Position numbers and translations under genes: made by a program
Assembly: GCF_036173105.1 (NCBI RefSeq)
Contig: NZ_CP108053.1
Location: 3,286,001 to 3,350,000 of the forward strand
Reading direction: 5' to 3'
Source of the DNA: Streptomyces sp. NBC_00287
GTDB taxonomy: Bacteria; Actinomycetota; Actinomycetes; Streptomycetales; Streptomycetaceae
Length of the DNA: 64,000 nt
Shown here: positions 52,916 through 63,911 of the stretch, piece after piece
How the letters are laid out: the number at the start of each line of letters is the position of its first letter
Numbering within the stretch: the stretch's first letter is position 1
The notes under the pieces: generated by a model
Told to the model about the DNA's origin: nothing
Database searches by the model: none
What the model saw: only the letters and a program-made list of their open reading frames with translations

Positions 52916-53140
52916 ACCGGACAGGACGCGACGGTCGACGGAGCGGATGCACCTCGAGGGTTGCGATGCCGTCACAGCTTCACGAGGACGGCGGGGCCGT
53001 CCATTTCGCTTGTCCGCTAGACCGTTTTACCTATTTGACGGCGCGTCCCCTTCGCGCACGGCAGTTGTCGTGGGCTCCCGGGTCACTCTCGCATGAGGTC
53101 CGGGACTCCCCCGGACCGATTCGTGCCAAGGAGCATGCCT

Positions 53141-53965
53141 ATGAATCCTCGACACACACCCTCGCTGCTGGGGCCGTTGGCCCGGGCCCACTTCCAGAAG
53201 GCCGGGGTGCTGACCTCCCTCGCCCTGGTCATCGCGGCCGGAGTCGTCACGCCCGCCGCGGCGGCCGCCCACGCCGTGTCCGACGGCAAGCCTGCCGCGA
53301 CGCCGTACACGGGCAAGGACTGCAAGCCGCACAAGCCGCACCACAAGCCCAGAGCGGGCGCGGAGGCGTACACGGGCGACAAGGACAAGTGCAAGGGCGC
53401 CACCGGCGCCACGGGTGCCACCGGTCCGAAGGGCGCCACGGGTGCGACCGGCGCGACCGGTGCGACCGGCGCCACCGGTACCGGCGCGACCGGTGCAACT
53501 GGACCCACCGGCCCGTCCGGTGGGGCCACCGGCGCGACGGGTGCCACCGGTGCGACAGGTGCCACCGGCGCCACCGGCACCCCGGGCACGGCCGTGTGCG
53601 CCGACATCGACGCCCACCAGATGAGCAACAACTACGAGCTGCGGGCCGCGCTGACGCCGCCGGACAACACCGCGTACGCGGGCATTCGCGACCTCACGAC
53701 GGCGGAACCCGGGCCTTACCTGTGGTCGGACCTCAGCGACAACGAGGGTTACCCGGAGAACGCCTGCGGCATCTCCATCGTCCAGCACAGCCAGGGCCAG
53801 GACGGCGAGGTGCGGATCGACGTCGTCACCACCACGGGAGAGATCTACCAGACCACCTGTGAGGTGATCACCAGCAACCGCACGCTGGAGTGCGAGGACG
53901 ACTGGGAGCTGGTGAACATGCAGCCGGCTCCGGGCGAGGACAACGGCGGGACCCCCGTCCCGTAG
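53141..53965 (+). CDS. Secreted collagen-like protein
   Basis: A 274-residue protein. The signal peptide ([23 protein letters not shown]) precedes a Lys/Pro/His-rich linker, a collagen-like stretch of about 20 Gly-x-y triplets dominated by Gly-Ala-Thr (residues about 87 to 149, interrupted twice), and a C-terminal domain of about 120 residues with four Cys (AVCADID, ENACGIS, TTCEV, LECEDDW) that could form two disulfides. There is no sortase motif. AAGGAG at 53129 fits the ATG at 53141 (seven-base gap) and not the ATG at 53135. Adhesion or spore-surface roles are known for other bacterial collagen-like proteins; here it is inference. Confidence 0.8.
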   Translation: MNPRHTPSLLGPLARAHFQKAGVLTSLALVIAAGVVTPAAAAAHAVSDGKPAATPYTGKDCKPHKPHHKPRAGAEAYTGDKDKCKGATGATGATGPKGATGATGATGATGATGTGATGATGPTGPSGGATGATGATGATGATGATGTPGTAVCADIDAHQMSNNYELRAALTPPDNTAYAGIRDLTTAEPGPYLWSDLSDNEGYPENACGISIVQHSQGQDGEVRIDVVTTTGEIYQTTCEVITSNRTLECEDDWELVNMQPAPGEDNGGTPVP

Positions 53966-53988
53966 TTCCGGTCACTCGGGCATCGCAC

Positions 53989-54028
53989 AAGGGGCCCCGG
54001 CAGACCACCCCGTCTGCCGGGGCCCCTT
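53989..54028. terminator. Bidirectional terminator, collagen-like gene / GT39-like gene
   Basis: A 16-base perfect stem (53989 to 54004 with 54013 to 54028, arm AAGGGGCCCCGGCAGA), 8-base loop, ending in TT on one side and starting with AA on the other, between two convergent genes. Confidence 0.9.
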
Positions 54029-54035
54029 GCCGCGA

Positions 54036-55532
54036 CTACCGCCCGCCCCCGCGCTCCAGCAGACTCACCGTCATCCCCGTGAGCGGGGTGCTCCTCGACA
54101 GCACATACCGGCTCCGCAGGGCGCCCGCCTGCGCGGGATCGATGGCGTTGAAGGCGAGGTCCGTGCCCTGCGTCACCAGCCAGACGCGCCGCTCGTCACC
54201 GAGGCACCGCTCGGGGACGGCGCACTGAACCGCGTACAGGTCGTCGATCTCGGCCGGGGTCCGCGCCAGGAACACATCGCGCAGCCTCAGGTCGCGCGGC
54301 AGGTAGTACTGGACCCCACCGTCCAGCTTCCAGGTGTCGGCGCGGTCGTAGACGACGGCGTCCCCGGCCCGGTGGAGCCGCTCGATCACCTTCGCCGCCG
54401 CCGCGTAGTCCAGCGGCACCGGGGCATCGTGCTCCAGGGGCTGCCGCATCTGCCGCTGATCGGGCAGCGTGACCACAGCCAGCGCCACCAACAGGGCCGC
54501 AGCCGCCTTCCAGGACCGCCGGGCCGAGGCCAGGCCCGAGCCGGCCAGCAGCGCCCAGGCCGGCAGGGTGAACAGGACGTAGACACCGCGGAAGTACGAC
54601 ACCTCACCGTGCGAGGCGGCCCACACCAGGGCCGGGGGCAGCAGCGCCCAGGTGCCGCACAGCAGCAGTGCAGCCCGGTGCTCCGAGGGAGCGAGCAGAG
54701 CGAGGGCGAGCAGCGCTCCGGCACACACCACGGAGGCGAACAGCCCGCCGGGGAGCGAGAGCAGCGCCCAGCCGTCGGGCGCCGGTACCCAGTAGAGCTG
54801 CCGTCCGGCCTGGGAGCGGCCGAGCAGGGCGAGCGGGGTCACGCACGCGCCGACTGCCGCCAGCGCGAGGCCGGACTTCCACCACAGGGCCCGCTCCCCT
54901 CGCCCCCGGGCCACCAACAGACAGACATGGGCGAGTACGACGGACAGCGCGATCAGATGGAGAAACCCGGTGCAGACCAGCGCGAGGGCATAGCCGGCCC
55001 AGCGCCAGAGGCTGCGCGGACGGTCCAGCGCCCGGAGCAGCAGAAGCGTGGCCAGGGCGACGGCGAGCAGCACCAGCGCGTAGGAGCGGGCCTCCTGGCC
55101 GTAACGGCTCACCGCCGGTACGAGCGCGAAGAGAAACCCGGCCAGAATTCCGGCCCGATATCCGAAGAGCCGCTCCCCGAGGAGCGCCACGACGGACGCC
55201 GTCACGGCCACCGCCAATAGGGAAGGCAGCCGCAGAGAAAGAACGGAATCCCCGAACAGTTCCACCCAGCCGTGCATCAGCAGGTAATAGGTGCCGTGTA
55301 CGGCGTCGACGTTGCCGAGGGTGGCCAGGATCCGGCCGGTGTCCCGGCCCACCATGTCCCAGGTGACCAGTTCGTCGCGGCCCAGCAGGGTGCCGGTCAG
55401 CCCATGGCCGCCGAGGACCAGGGCGAGGACGAAGGGCCCGAGACGGAGCAGCGCCCTGCCCCGGGCGGGCCCGTCCGCGGCGGAGGCCTGGAATTCTTCG
55501 CGGGGCAGCGGAAGCTGCGCGCTGATTACCAT
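54036..55532 (-). CDS. GT39/PMT-like integral membrane glycosyltransferase
   Basis: A 498-residue polytopic protein with about ten membrane segments and a C-terminal extracytoplasmic domain of about 120 residues. The first outer loop has the acidic pair of the GT-C fold (LGRDELVTWDM), then HGTYYLLMHGWVELFGDSVLSLRLPSLLA and the Arg/Tyr motif SRYGQEARSYALVL, typical of family 39 and the PMT_2/DUF2029 relatives. It probably moves a sugar from a polyprenyl-phosphate donor to an extracytoplasmic acceptor. The ATG at 55532 has GGAGAG upstream. It is divergent from the GT2 gene and convergent with the collagen-like gene. Glycosylation of that protein's Thr-rich repeat is possible but unproven. Confidence 0.82.
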   Translation of the reverse strand: MVISAQLPLPREEFQASAADGPARGRALLRLGPFVLALVLGGHGLTGTLLGRDELVTWDMVGRDTGRILATLGNVDAVHGTYYLLMHGWVELFGDSVLSLRLPSLLAVAVTASVVALLGERLFGYRAGILAGFLFALVPAVSRYGQEARSYALVLLAVALATLLLLRALDRPRSLWRWAGYALALVCTGFLHLIALSVVLAHVCLLVARGRGERALWWKSGLALAAVGACVTPLALLGRSQAGRQLYWVPAPDGWALLSLPGGLFASVVCAGALLALALLAPSEHRAALLLCGTWALLPPALVWAASHGEVSYFRGVYVLFTLPAWALLAGSGLASARRSWKAAAALLVALAVVTLPDQRQMRQPLEHDAPVPLDYAAAAKVIERLHRAGDAVVYDRADTWKLDGGVQYYLPRDLRLRDVFLARTPAEIDDLYAVQCAVPERCLGDERRVWLVTQGTDLAFNAIDPAQAGALRSRYVLSRSTPLTGMTVSLLERGGGR

Positions 55533-55664
55533 AGGAATTCTCTCCGGTCCGGAGGCATGAACTCCTCACTTATACCTGCCGGTTCGCCAGTGGCTGCTTG
55601 TGCCCGCCCCCGGGGCTCGATAAATTCACCGGCCGGTCCTTTTCGTCGGAGAAAAGAAAATGCC

Positions 55665-56780
55665 ATGAAAACGGTCTGCCTCAATATGATCGTCAAGGAC
55701 GAGGCCCATGTGATCCGACGCTGTCTCGCCTCGGTCCGGCCCCTCATCGACACCTGGGTGATCCTTGACACCGGCTCGACCGACGGCACTCAGGACATCG
55801 TCCGCGAAACCCTCGCCGACCTGCCCGGAGCGCTGTACGAGAGCCCCTGGAAAGGCTTCGGCCCCAGCCGCACGGAGGCGATCGAGCGGGCGCGGGAGCG
55901 GGCGAGCCATCTGCTGTTCATCGACGCCGACGACGTACTGGAGATCGACCCCGGCTTCCGTCTGCCCGAACTCACCCACGACTGCTACGACTTCGAGGTG
56001 CGCCACGGCCCCGTCGTCCACTGGCGCCCGACGATGGTCTCGACCCGTCTGCCCTGGCGGTACGTCGGAGTGCTGCACGAATACCTGGACTGCGACGCGG
56101 AGTTCAGCCGGGCGACCCTCGACGGCGTCCGCACCGTCATCATGGGCGGCGGCGGCCGCTCCCAGGGCAGCGCGCGCACCAAGTACCTACGGGACGCCGC
56201 GATCCTGAAGGACGGCCTCGCCAAGGAACCGGACAACACCCGTTACGCCTTCTATCTCGCCCAGAGCTGGCGCGACGCCGGCGAACCGGCGAAGGCGCTC
56301 GCCGCCTACGACCGCCGCGCGGCCATGGCGGGCTTCGCCGAGGAGGCCTTCTGCTCCCGCCTCTACGCGGCCCGCCTCGCCCTGACCCTCAAGCGCCGCA
56401 CACCCGAGGTGATGTCCCGCTTCCTGGACGCCCACGAGTTCCGGCCCACCCGGGCCGAACCGCTCGGCGAACTCGCCCATCTCTGCCGGACGCAGGGCGA
56501 ACGCTGGCCCCTCGCCTACCTGTTCGCCCGCCGCGCGGCCGAGATCCCGCTGCCGGACGACATCCTCTTCGTCGAGCACGGCTGGTACGACTGGCAGGCC
56601 CTGGACGAGTTGGCGGTGGCGGCGTACTGGATGGGCGCGTACCGCGAGTCCCTGGAGGCCTGCGAACAACTCCTGGACGGCACCAAGCTCCCCCCGGAAC
56701 ACCGCGACCGAATCACCGCCAACCACGACTTCGCCCGCACCAAACTCTCCATGGGCGCCCCCCGCCCCCAACCGGCATGA
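55665..56780 (+). CDS. Family 2 glycosyltransferase with TPR-like C-terminus
   Basis: A 371-residue protein. The GT2 domain starts immediately (VCLNMIVKDEAHVIRRCLASV), with the donor motif LDTGSTDGTQDIV and metal motif FIDADDVLEID; RLPWRYVGVLHEYLD is characteristic of the SunS/TPR-GT2 group. The C-terminal half is helical and TPR-like (AFYLAQSWRDAGEPAKALAAYDRRA). Related enzymes glycosylate peptides or sugars. The ATG at 55665 lies in an A-rich stretch; GGAG is about 15 bases upstream, so initiation may be weak. It is divergent from the GT39-like gene. Confidence 0.85.
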   Translation: MKTVCLNMIVKDEAHVIRRCLASVRPLIDTWVILDTGSTDGTQDIVRETLADLPGALYESPWKGFGPSRTEAIERARERASHLLFIDADDVLEIDPGFRLPELTHDCYDFEVRHGPVVHWRPTMVSTRLPWRYVGVLHEYLDCDAEFSRATLDGVRTVIMGGGGRSQGSARTKYLRDAAILKDGLAKEPDNTRYAFYLAQSWRDAGEPAKALAAYDRRAAMAGFAEEAFCSRLYAARLALTLKRRTPEVMSRFLDAHEFRPTRAEPLGELAHLCRTQGERWPLAYLFARRAAEIPLPDDILFVEHGWYDWQALDELAVAAYWMGAYRESLEACEQLLDGTKLPPEHRDRITANHDFARTKLSMGAPRPQPA

Positions 56781-56814
56781 AAAAGGGGCCCTCCCCCACT
56801 CGGGAAGGGCCCCT
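56781..56814. terminator. Terminator between GT2 gene and radical SAM gene
   Basis: AGGGGCCCT (56784 to 56792) pairs with AGGGCCCCT (56806 to 56814); on the minus strand TTTT follows. Serves the radical SAM gene and probably the convergent GT2 gene. Confidence 0.85.
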
Positions 56815-56822
56815 CACATGCC

Positions 56823-58787
<1,965 letters not shown>

Positions 58788-58867
58788 CTCGCGTACCTTC
58801 ATGAGCTGGACTGAACGGACAGGGGTGACCATCCAGCCTAACGCGACCGAGGCGATGCCCCGCACGC

Positions 58868-60370
58868 TCAGAAGGCCGACCGCTCCTTGATCACGCCCCA
58901 GGCCGCCGGCAGCTCGGCCTCGTCGTCGGCCGCCCGGCGCTCCTCCCGCCCGTACAGCACCCCGTATGTGAAGGAGCTCTCCCCGGCCCCCTGCGCCTGC
59001 CGGGCCAGCTCCCTGAGGGCCTCCCGGGTCATCACGCTGTCCTGGTGGTCGCCGAGCAGGTTCTGCAGGCTCTTCATCGACTTCAGCAGCCCCCGGGCCG
59101 GGTCACCGAGCGCCGGTACGGCCGCCTCCGCCGAGTAGCGGGTCCGCTTGGCCTTCTTCCGCGCCTCGTGCAGCGCGAGATCGCGCTCCTGCCCCGGCGC
59201 CCTGCCGAGGGCGTCCTCCACCAGCGCGGACAACTTCCCGAAGTCCTTCGTTACGGCCTTCCCGATGACCTTCTCCGGCTTACCGGAGGCCGCCTTCAGC
59301 AGGGGCGGCTCGGCCATCAGGGCATCCAGGGTGCCCAGCAGCTCCAGGTACCGCTTGCCGTCGAGTACGGCGATCAGGCGCCGGCGGGAGCCGCCGCGGC
59401 GGGCGTTCGACCAGGTGCGCAGCCGGGTGCGGACGGGGCCGGTCAGCAGGGTCCTGGGCAGCTCGTCCAGGGCCGCGGTCAGCCGCTCGGTCAGCACCTC
59501 CTGGTCCCGGTCGACGCCGAGCTCCCCGGCGAGCCATTTCAGCTCATCGCCGATCGGATCGGTCACGGACCGGTCGAGGACCTTCCCGAACGACCGGAAG
59601 GCGCTGCGCATCCGGCGGGTGGCGACCCGCATCCGGTGCACGGAGTCGTACTCGTCCCGCCGTACGGCCGGATCGAGTTCGACGATGGCGTCCCGCTGGG
59701 CGCGCAGATAGGCGAGGACGTGATCGCCCGCGCTGACGGGCTCCGCGGCGGCCTTCTGCTTGCGCTGCTTCTTCTTGGGGGCCGTCTCGGCCAGCGCCCT
59801 GGCCAGCTTCGAGGCCGCCCCCGAGGGGCGTACGCCCGCCTTGCGCAGCCGCTTGTCCACCTTGTCGAGGAAGGCGGGGTCGCCGCCGTCGGCGAGCTCC
59901 ACCTCGATCTCGGTCCACTGGACGCCGGCGCCGGTCCCGAGGTGCTCTGCGCGTACGGCGTCCACGGACACCTCGGCGAGCAGCCGGCCGTCGGCGTCGA
60001 CGAGGTGGCGGACATCGCGCTCGGAGCGCAGCCGGACCAGGGGCAGCAGTTCGGTGTCACGGACGCGGGAGCGGACCAGGCCGGTGAGAGTGCGCGGCAC
60101 GGTGTCGGACAGCGGCGCCTGGATTTCGTCCCGGACACCGGCGGCGACGGGGAGCTTCAGATGCCAGCCCGCGTCGGAGCCCCCGGTGCGGCGGCGCAGG
60201 GTGATCGAGGACGCGGCCAGGCGTTCGTCCTCGGTGTCGTAGTAGGTGGCGTCCAGTTGGACGACCCCCTTGTCGATGACGGCCGCGACCCCGGCAACGC
60301 CGGTCAGGTCCGGCAGACCGCTCTCGTCGGACTCGTACTTCCGCTCGATCTCACGCTTCGTGTCCGCCAT
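58868..60370 (-). CDS. CYTH-CHAD domain protein
   Basis: A 500-residue protein. The N-terminal CYTH domain has the ExExK motif (REIERK, residues 6 to 11) and acidic strand motifs (DATYYDTEDERL, ITLRRRTGG, WTEIEVELADGGD). From about 215 a CHAD domain shows the conserved His/Arg helices (SVHRMRVATRRMRSAFRSF, HEARKKAKRTRYSAEA). CYTH enzymes act on triphosphates and CHAD domains bind polyphosphate, so a polyphosphate-linked role is likely. It starts with ATG at 60370. It is 80 bases downstream of rodA on the same strand. Confidence 0.93.
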   Translation of the reverse strand: MADTKREIERKYESDESGLPDLTGVAGVAAVIDKGVVQLDATYYDTEDERLAASSITLRRRTGGSDAGWHLKLPVAAGVRDEIQAPLSDTVPRTLTGLVRSRVRDTELLPLVRLRSERDVRHLVDADGRLLAEVSVDAVRAEHLGTGAGVQWTEIEVELADGGDPAFLDKVDKRLRKAGVRPSGAASKLARALAETAPKKKQRKQKAAAEPVSAGDHVLAYLRAQRDAIVELDPAVRRDEYDSVHRMRVATRRMRSAFRSFGKVLDRSVTDPIGDELKWLAGELGVDRDQEVLTERLTAALDELPRTLLTGPVRTRLRTWSNARRGGSRRRLIAVLDGKRYLELLGTLDALMAEPPLLKAASGKPEKVIGKAVTKDFGKLSALVEDALGRAPGQERDLALHEARKKAKRTRYSAEAAVPALGDPARGLLKSMKSLQNLLGDHQDSVMTREALRELARQAQGAGESSFTYGVLYGREERRAADDEAELPAAWGVIKERSAF

Positions 60371-60450
60371 GACCCGAATCTAGTGGGAGTCATGGCGGTA
60401 CGACAGGCCTACCGGAGTCAAACCCCAGGGAAACAGGCGGTGACCGGCGC

Positions 60451-61650
60451 CTATGCGGACATGGGCCGTTGCACTCGGATCGACTGCAACAACCCCACCG
60501 CCACCCACACCGCGAACATCGACGATCCGCCGTACGACACGAACGGCAGCGGAAGACCGGTGACCGGCATGATGCCGAGCGTCATTCCGATGTTCTCGAA
60601 GGACTGGAAGGCGAACCAGGCCACGATTCCGGCCGCCACGATGGTCCCGTACAGCTCGGTCGTCTCGCGGGCGATCCGGCAGGCCCGCCACAGCAGGATG
60701 CCGAGCAGGACGATGATGAGCCCGCCGCCGACGAAGCCCAGCTCCTCCCCCGCCACCGTGAACACGAAGTCGGTCTGCTGCTCCGGCACGAACTGGCCGG
60801 TCGTCTGCGAGCCGTTGAAAAGACCGGCCCCCGTCAGTCCGCCCGATCCGATCGCGATCCGGGCCTGGTTGGTGTTGTAGCCGACGCCCGCCGGGTCGAG
60901 GCTGGGGTTGGCGAAGGCGGCGAAGCGGGCGATCTGGTAGTCGTCCAGGATGTGCAGCTGCCAGACGGCGATCGCGCCGATCGCACCCGTCGACAGCAGC
61001 CCGAACACCCAGCGGTTCGAGGAGCCGGAGGCCAGCAGCACGCCCAGCACGATGACCACCATCACCATGACCGAGCCGAGGTCGGGCATCAGCAGCACGA
61101 TCAGCATCGGCACGGTGGCCAGGCCCAGCGCCTGCAGCACCGTGCGATGGTCGGGGTAGGGCTTGTCGCCCGCGTCCACTCTGGCCGCGAGCAGCATCGC
61201 CATGCCGAGGATGATCGTGACCTTCACGAACTCCGAGGGCTGCAGCGAGAAACCGCCGGGGAGTTTGATCCAGGAGTGCGCGCCGTTGATCGTGGAGCCG
61301 AGCGGGGTGAGCACCAGCAGGATCAGGAACACCGAGGCGCCGTAGAGGATCGGCACCGCGGTGCGCAGGGTGCGGTGGCCGAGCCAGACGGTGCCGATCA
61401 TCAACGCGAAGCCGATGCCGGTGTTCATGATGTGCCGGACCAGGAAGTAGTACTGGTCGCCCTGGTTGATCTCGGTGCGGTTGCGGGTCGCCGAGAAGAC
61501 CAGGATCGAGCCGATCAACGACAGCGCGAGCGCCGCGAACAGTATCGGCCAGTCCAGCCGGCGGGCGAGCGAGTCCCGGGCGAACAGCCGGGTCCAGCCC
61601 GCCCGTTCGGGCCCGTACCCGGAGACCTGGAAGCTGTTGGCGCTGGTCAC
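60451..61650 (-). CDS. rodA: RodA (SEDS) peptidoglycan glycosyltransferase
   Basis: A 399-residue SEDS polymerase with about ten membrane segments, which builds glycan strands together with its class B PBP partner. Diagnostic stretches: GAHSWIKLPGGFSLQPSEFVKV, LLMPDLGSVMVMV, QTDFVFTVAGEELGFVGGG and GLPLPFVSYGGSSM. The GTG at 61650 overlaps the PBP2 stop (GTGA) and has GAGGAGG upstream, so the two are translationally coupled; an earlier in-frame ATG is rejected. In Streptomyces this locus belongs to the mre cluster, needed for spore-wall synthesis rather than hyphal tip growth. Confidence 0.95.
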   Translation of the reverse strand: MTSANSFQVSGYGPERAGWTRLFARDSLARRLDWPILFAALALSLIGSILVFSATRNRTEINQGDQYYFLVRHIMNTGIGFALMIGTVWLGHRTLRTAVPILYGASVFLILLVLTPLGSTINGAHSWIKLPGGFSLQPSEFVKVTIILGMAMLLAARVDAGDKPYPDHRTVLQALGLATVPMLIVLLMPDLGSVMVMVVIVLGVLLASGSSNRWVFGLLSTGAIGAIAVWQLHILDDYQIARFAAFANPSLDPAGVGYNTNQARIAIGSGGLTGAGLFNGSQTTGQFVPEQQTDFVFTVAGEELGFVGGGLIIVLLGILLWRACRIARETTELYGTIVAAGIVAWFAFQSFENIGMTLGIMPVTGLPLPFVSYGGSSMFAVWVAVGLLQSIRVQRPMSA

Positions 61651-63893
61651 ATCAGCCTCCTCGGGCACCGTCGGCGCTGCCTGCGGCGGCGCGTCTCACG
61701 GTTCTCCGTCGTCGGTGTCCCCACCGTCGCCGCCAGCTGCTGTCCGTCCTCCTCGGGCACGTCCTCCTGGCTGGCCCGCTGCTCCTTCGCCGGGTCCTTG
61801 GCGACCTTCGGGGAGAGGATCGACCCGTCCGTCTGGATCTTCGGGAGGTTCTTCTGCGGGGTCGGCAGCAGCGCGTTCTTCTTGTTGATGGCGCCGTCGT
61901 CGGAGACGCCGTACAGCGCGTCGTAGACGTTGCGGACGGCGGGGCCCGAGGCGCCGGAGCCCGTACCACCCTGGGAGATCGTCATGACGATCGCGTAGTC
62001 CTCGGTGTACGTGGCGAACCAGGACGTCGTCTGCTTGCCGTAGACCTCCGCGGTACCGGTCTTGGCGTGCATCGGGATCTCGTCCTGCGGCCAGCCGCCG
62101 AACCGCCAGGCGGCGGTACCGCGGGTGGCGACGCCGGCGAGGGCCTCGTCCATCTGGGCCAGCGTCTGCCGGCTGACCGGCAGCTTGCCGTGCGCCTTGG
62201 GCTCGATCTCCGAGACCTGCTTGCCGTCGGCGCTGATGACCGCCTTGCCGACCGTCGGGTCGTACAGGGTGCCGCCGTTGGCGATGGCCGCGTAGATGGT
62301 GGCCATCTGGATCGGGGTCACCAGGGTGTCGCCCTGGCCGATGGAGTAGTTGATCTCGTCACCGGCGCGCATCTTGTTGCCTTCGAGGCAGTTCTCGTAG
62401 GCGATCTTCTCGACGTAGTCGCCGTCCTTCTTGCCGGTCTTGCACCAGGCGTCCTTGTTGGCCTTCCAGTAGTCCTGCTTCCACTGGCGGTCGGGGACCC
62501 GGCCGGTGACCTCGTTGGGCAGGTCGATGCCGGTCTCCTGGCCGAGGCCGAACTGGTGGGCGGCCTTGTAGAAGTAGTCCTTCGGCTTGCCCTTGGGGTT
62601 GATGCCGCCGTCCTTCTTCCACTCGTTGTGCGCGAGTTGGTAGTAGACGGTGTCGCAGGAGACCTCCAGGGCGCGGCCGAGGCCGATCGGGCCGTGGTTC
62701 TGGGACTCGAAGTTCTTGAAGACCTGGCCGCCGACGGAGTACGAGCTGGAGCAGTTGTAGCGGCCGTCGAAGTCGTAGCCCGCCTGGACCGCGGCGGCCG
62801 TGGAGACCACCTTGAAGATCGAGCCGGGGGCTGCCTGACCCTGTATGGCCCGGTTCAGCAGCGGGTAGTTGGAGGACTTGCCGGTGAGCTGCCGGTAGTC
62901 CTTGGCGGAGATACCGCCCACCCAGGCGTTCGGGTCGTAGGTCGGGTTGGACGCCATGGCGACGACCCGGCCGGTCTTGGCCTCCATCACCACGATCGCG
63001 CCCGCGTCGGCCTTGTAGTTCTCCTGCGTGTTGCGGTCGAACTCCTTGCGGGCGGTCTTCATCGCCTCGTTCAGCTCGTACTCGGCGACCCGCTGGACGC
63101 GGGCGTCGATGCTGGTGACGAGGTTGGAGCCGGGCTGGGCGGCGTCTGCCTCGGCCTCGCCGATGACCCGGCCGAGGTTGTCGACCTCGTAGCGGGTGAC
63201 GCCGGCCTTGCCGCGCAGCTCCTTGTCGTACTGGCGCTCGATGCCGGAGCGGCCGACCTGGTCGGAGCGGAGGTAGGGCGACTCGGTGTCCTGGGCCTTG
63301 GTGATCTCCTCGTCGGTGACCGGGGAGAGATAGCCGAGGACCTGGGCGGTGTTGGAGCCGCCGGGGCCCGGGTAGCGGCGGACGGCCTGCGGTTCGGCGG
63401 TGATGCCGGGGAAGTCCTCGGCGCGCTCACGGATCTGCAGGGCCTGCTTGGCGGTGGCCTCGTCGGTGATGGGGATGGGCTGGTACGGCGAGCCGTTCCA
63501 GCAGGGCTGGGGGGTCTCGGCGTCGCACAGCCGGACCTTCTCCATCACCTCCTCGGGCTTCATCCCGAGGACTGCGGCGAGCTTGGCGAGGACGGCCTTG
63601 CCGTCGTCCTTCATCTTCAGCAGGTCGGTGCGGGAGGCGGAGACGACAAGCCGCGTCTCGTTGTCGGCCAGCGGCACGCCTCGCGCGTCCAGGATCGAGC
63701 CGCGCACGGCCGGGTCGACGACCTGCTGGACGTGGTTGCCGGAGGCCTCCTTGGCGTACTCCGAGCCCTCCCGGATCTGGAGGTACCACAGCCGCCCGCC
63801 GAGGGTGCCAAGGAGGGACAGGACAAGGATCTGGATCACGATGAGTCGGATCTGGACCCGTGGGGTCCGCCCGGTCTCGGGGATGTTGGTCAC
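61647..63893 (-). CDS. mrdA: Class B penicillin-binding protein 2
   Basis: A 748-residue transpeptidase partner of RodA. One N-terminal membrane segment (LIVIQILVLSLLGTLGGRLWYL), a pedestal/dimerisation domain, then the transpeptidase: SxxK as SIFK near residue 360, the second motif SCD (class PBP2 type SxD) in LEVSCDTVYYQ, and KTGT near residue 608. The C-terminal 70 residues are an Arg/Gln/Pro-rich tail, longer than in E. coli. The GTG at 63893 follows a G-rich but imperfect SD. It is coupled to rodA and lies just downstream of the probable mreD. Confidence 0.95.
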   Translation of the reverse strand: MTNIPETGRTPRVQIRLIVIQILVLSLLGTLGGRLWYLQIREGSEYAKEASGNHVQQVVDPAVRGSILDARGVPLADNETRLVVSASRTDLLKMKDDGKAVLAKLAAVLGMKPEEVMEKVRLCDAETPQPCWNGSPYQPIPITDEATAKQALQIRERAEDFPGITAEPQAVRRYPGPGGSNTAQVLGYLSPVTDEEITKAQDTESPYLRSDQVGRSGIERQYDKELRGKAGVTRYEVDNLGRVIGEAEADAAQPGSNLVTSIDARVQRVAEYELNEAMKTARKEFDRNTQENYKADAGAIVVMEAKTGRVVAMASNPTYDPNAWVGGISAKDYRQLTGKSSNYPLLNRAIQGQAAPGSIFKVVSTAAAVQAGYDFDGRYNCSSSYSVGGQVFKNFESQNHGPIGLGRALEVSCDTVYYQLAHNEWKKDGGINPKGKPKDYFYKAAHQFGLGQETGIDLPNEVTGRVPDRQWKQDYWKANKDAWCKTGKKDGDYVEKIAYENCLEGNKMRAGDEINYSIGQGDTLVTPIQMATIYAAIANGGTLYDPTVGKAVISADGKQVSEIEPKAHGKLPVSRQTLAQMDEALAGVATRGTAAWRFGGWPQDEIPMHAKTGTAEVYGKQTTSWFATYTEDYAIVMTISQGGTGSGASGPAVRNVYDALYGVSDDGAINKKNALLPTPQKNLPKIQTDGSILSPKVAKDPAKEQRASQEDVPEEDGQQLAATVGTPTTENRETRRRRQRRRCPRRLM

Positions 63894-63911
63894 TGCGGCT
63901 GCCGCCCCCTC

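Noticed and set aside
53398..53590. Short-period repeats resembling a minisatellite or CRISPR-like array.
   Set aside because: They are the Gly-Ala-Thr codons of the collagen-like gene; the period is 9 bases with synonymous variation and there are no spacers.
51836..56780. Treating the four-gene block as an integrated mobile element.
   Set aside because: No integrase, transposase, terminal repeats or target duplication could be seen at its edges.
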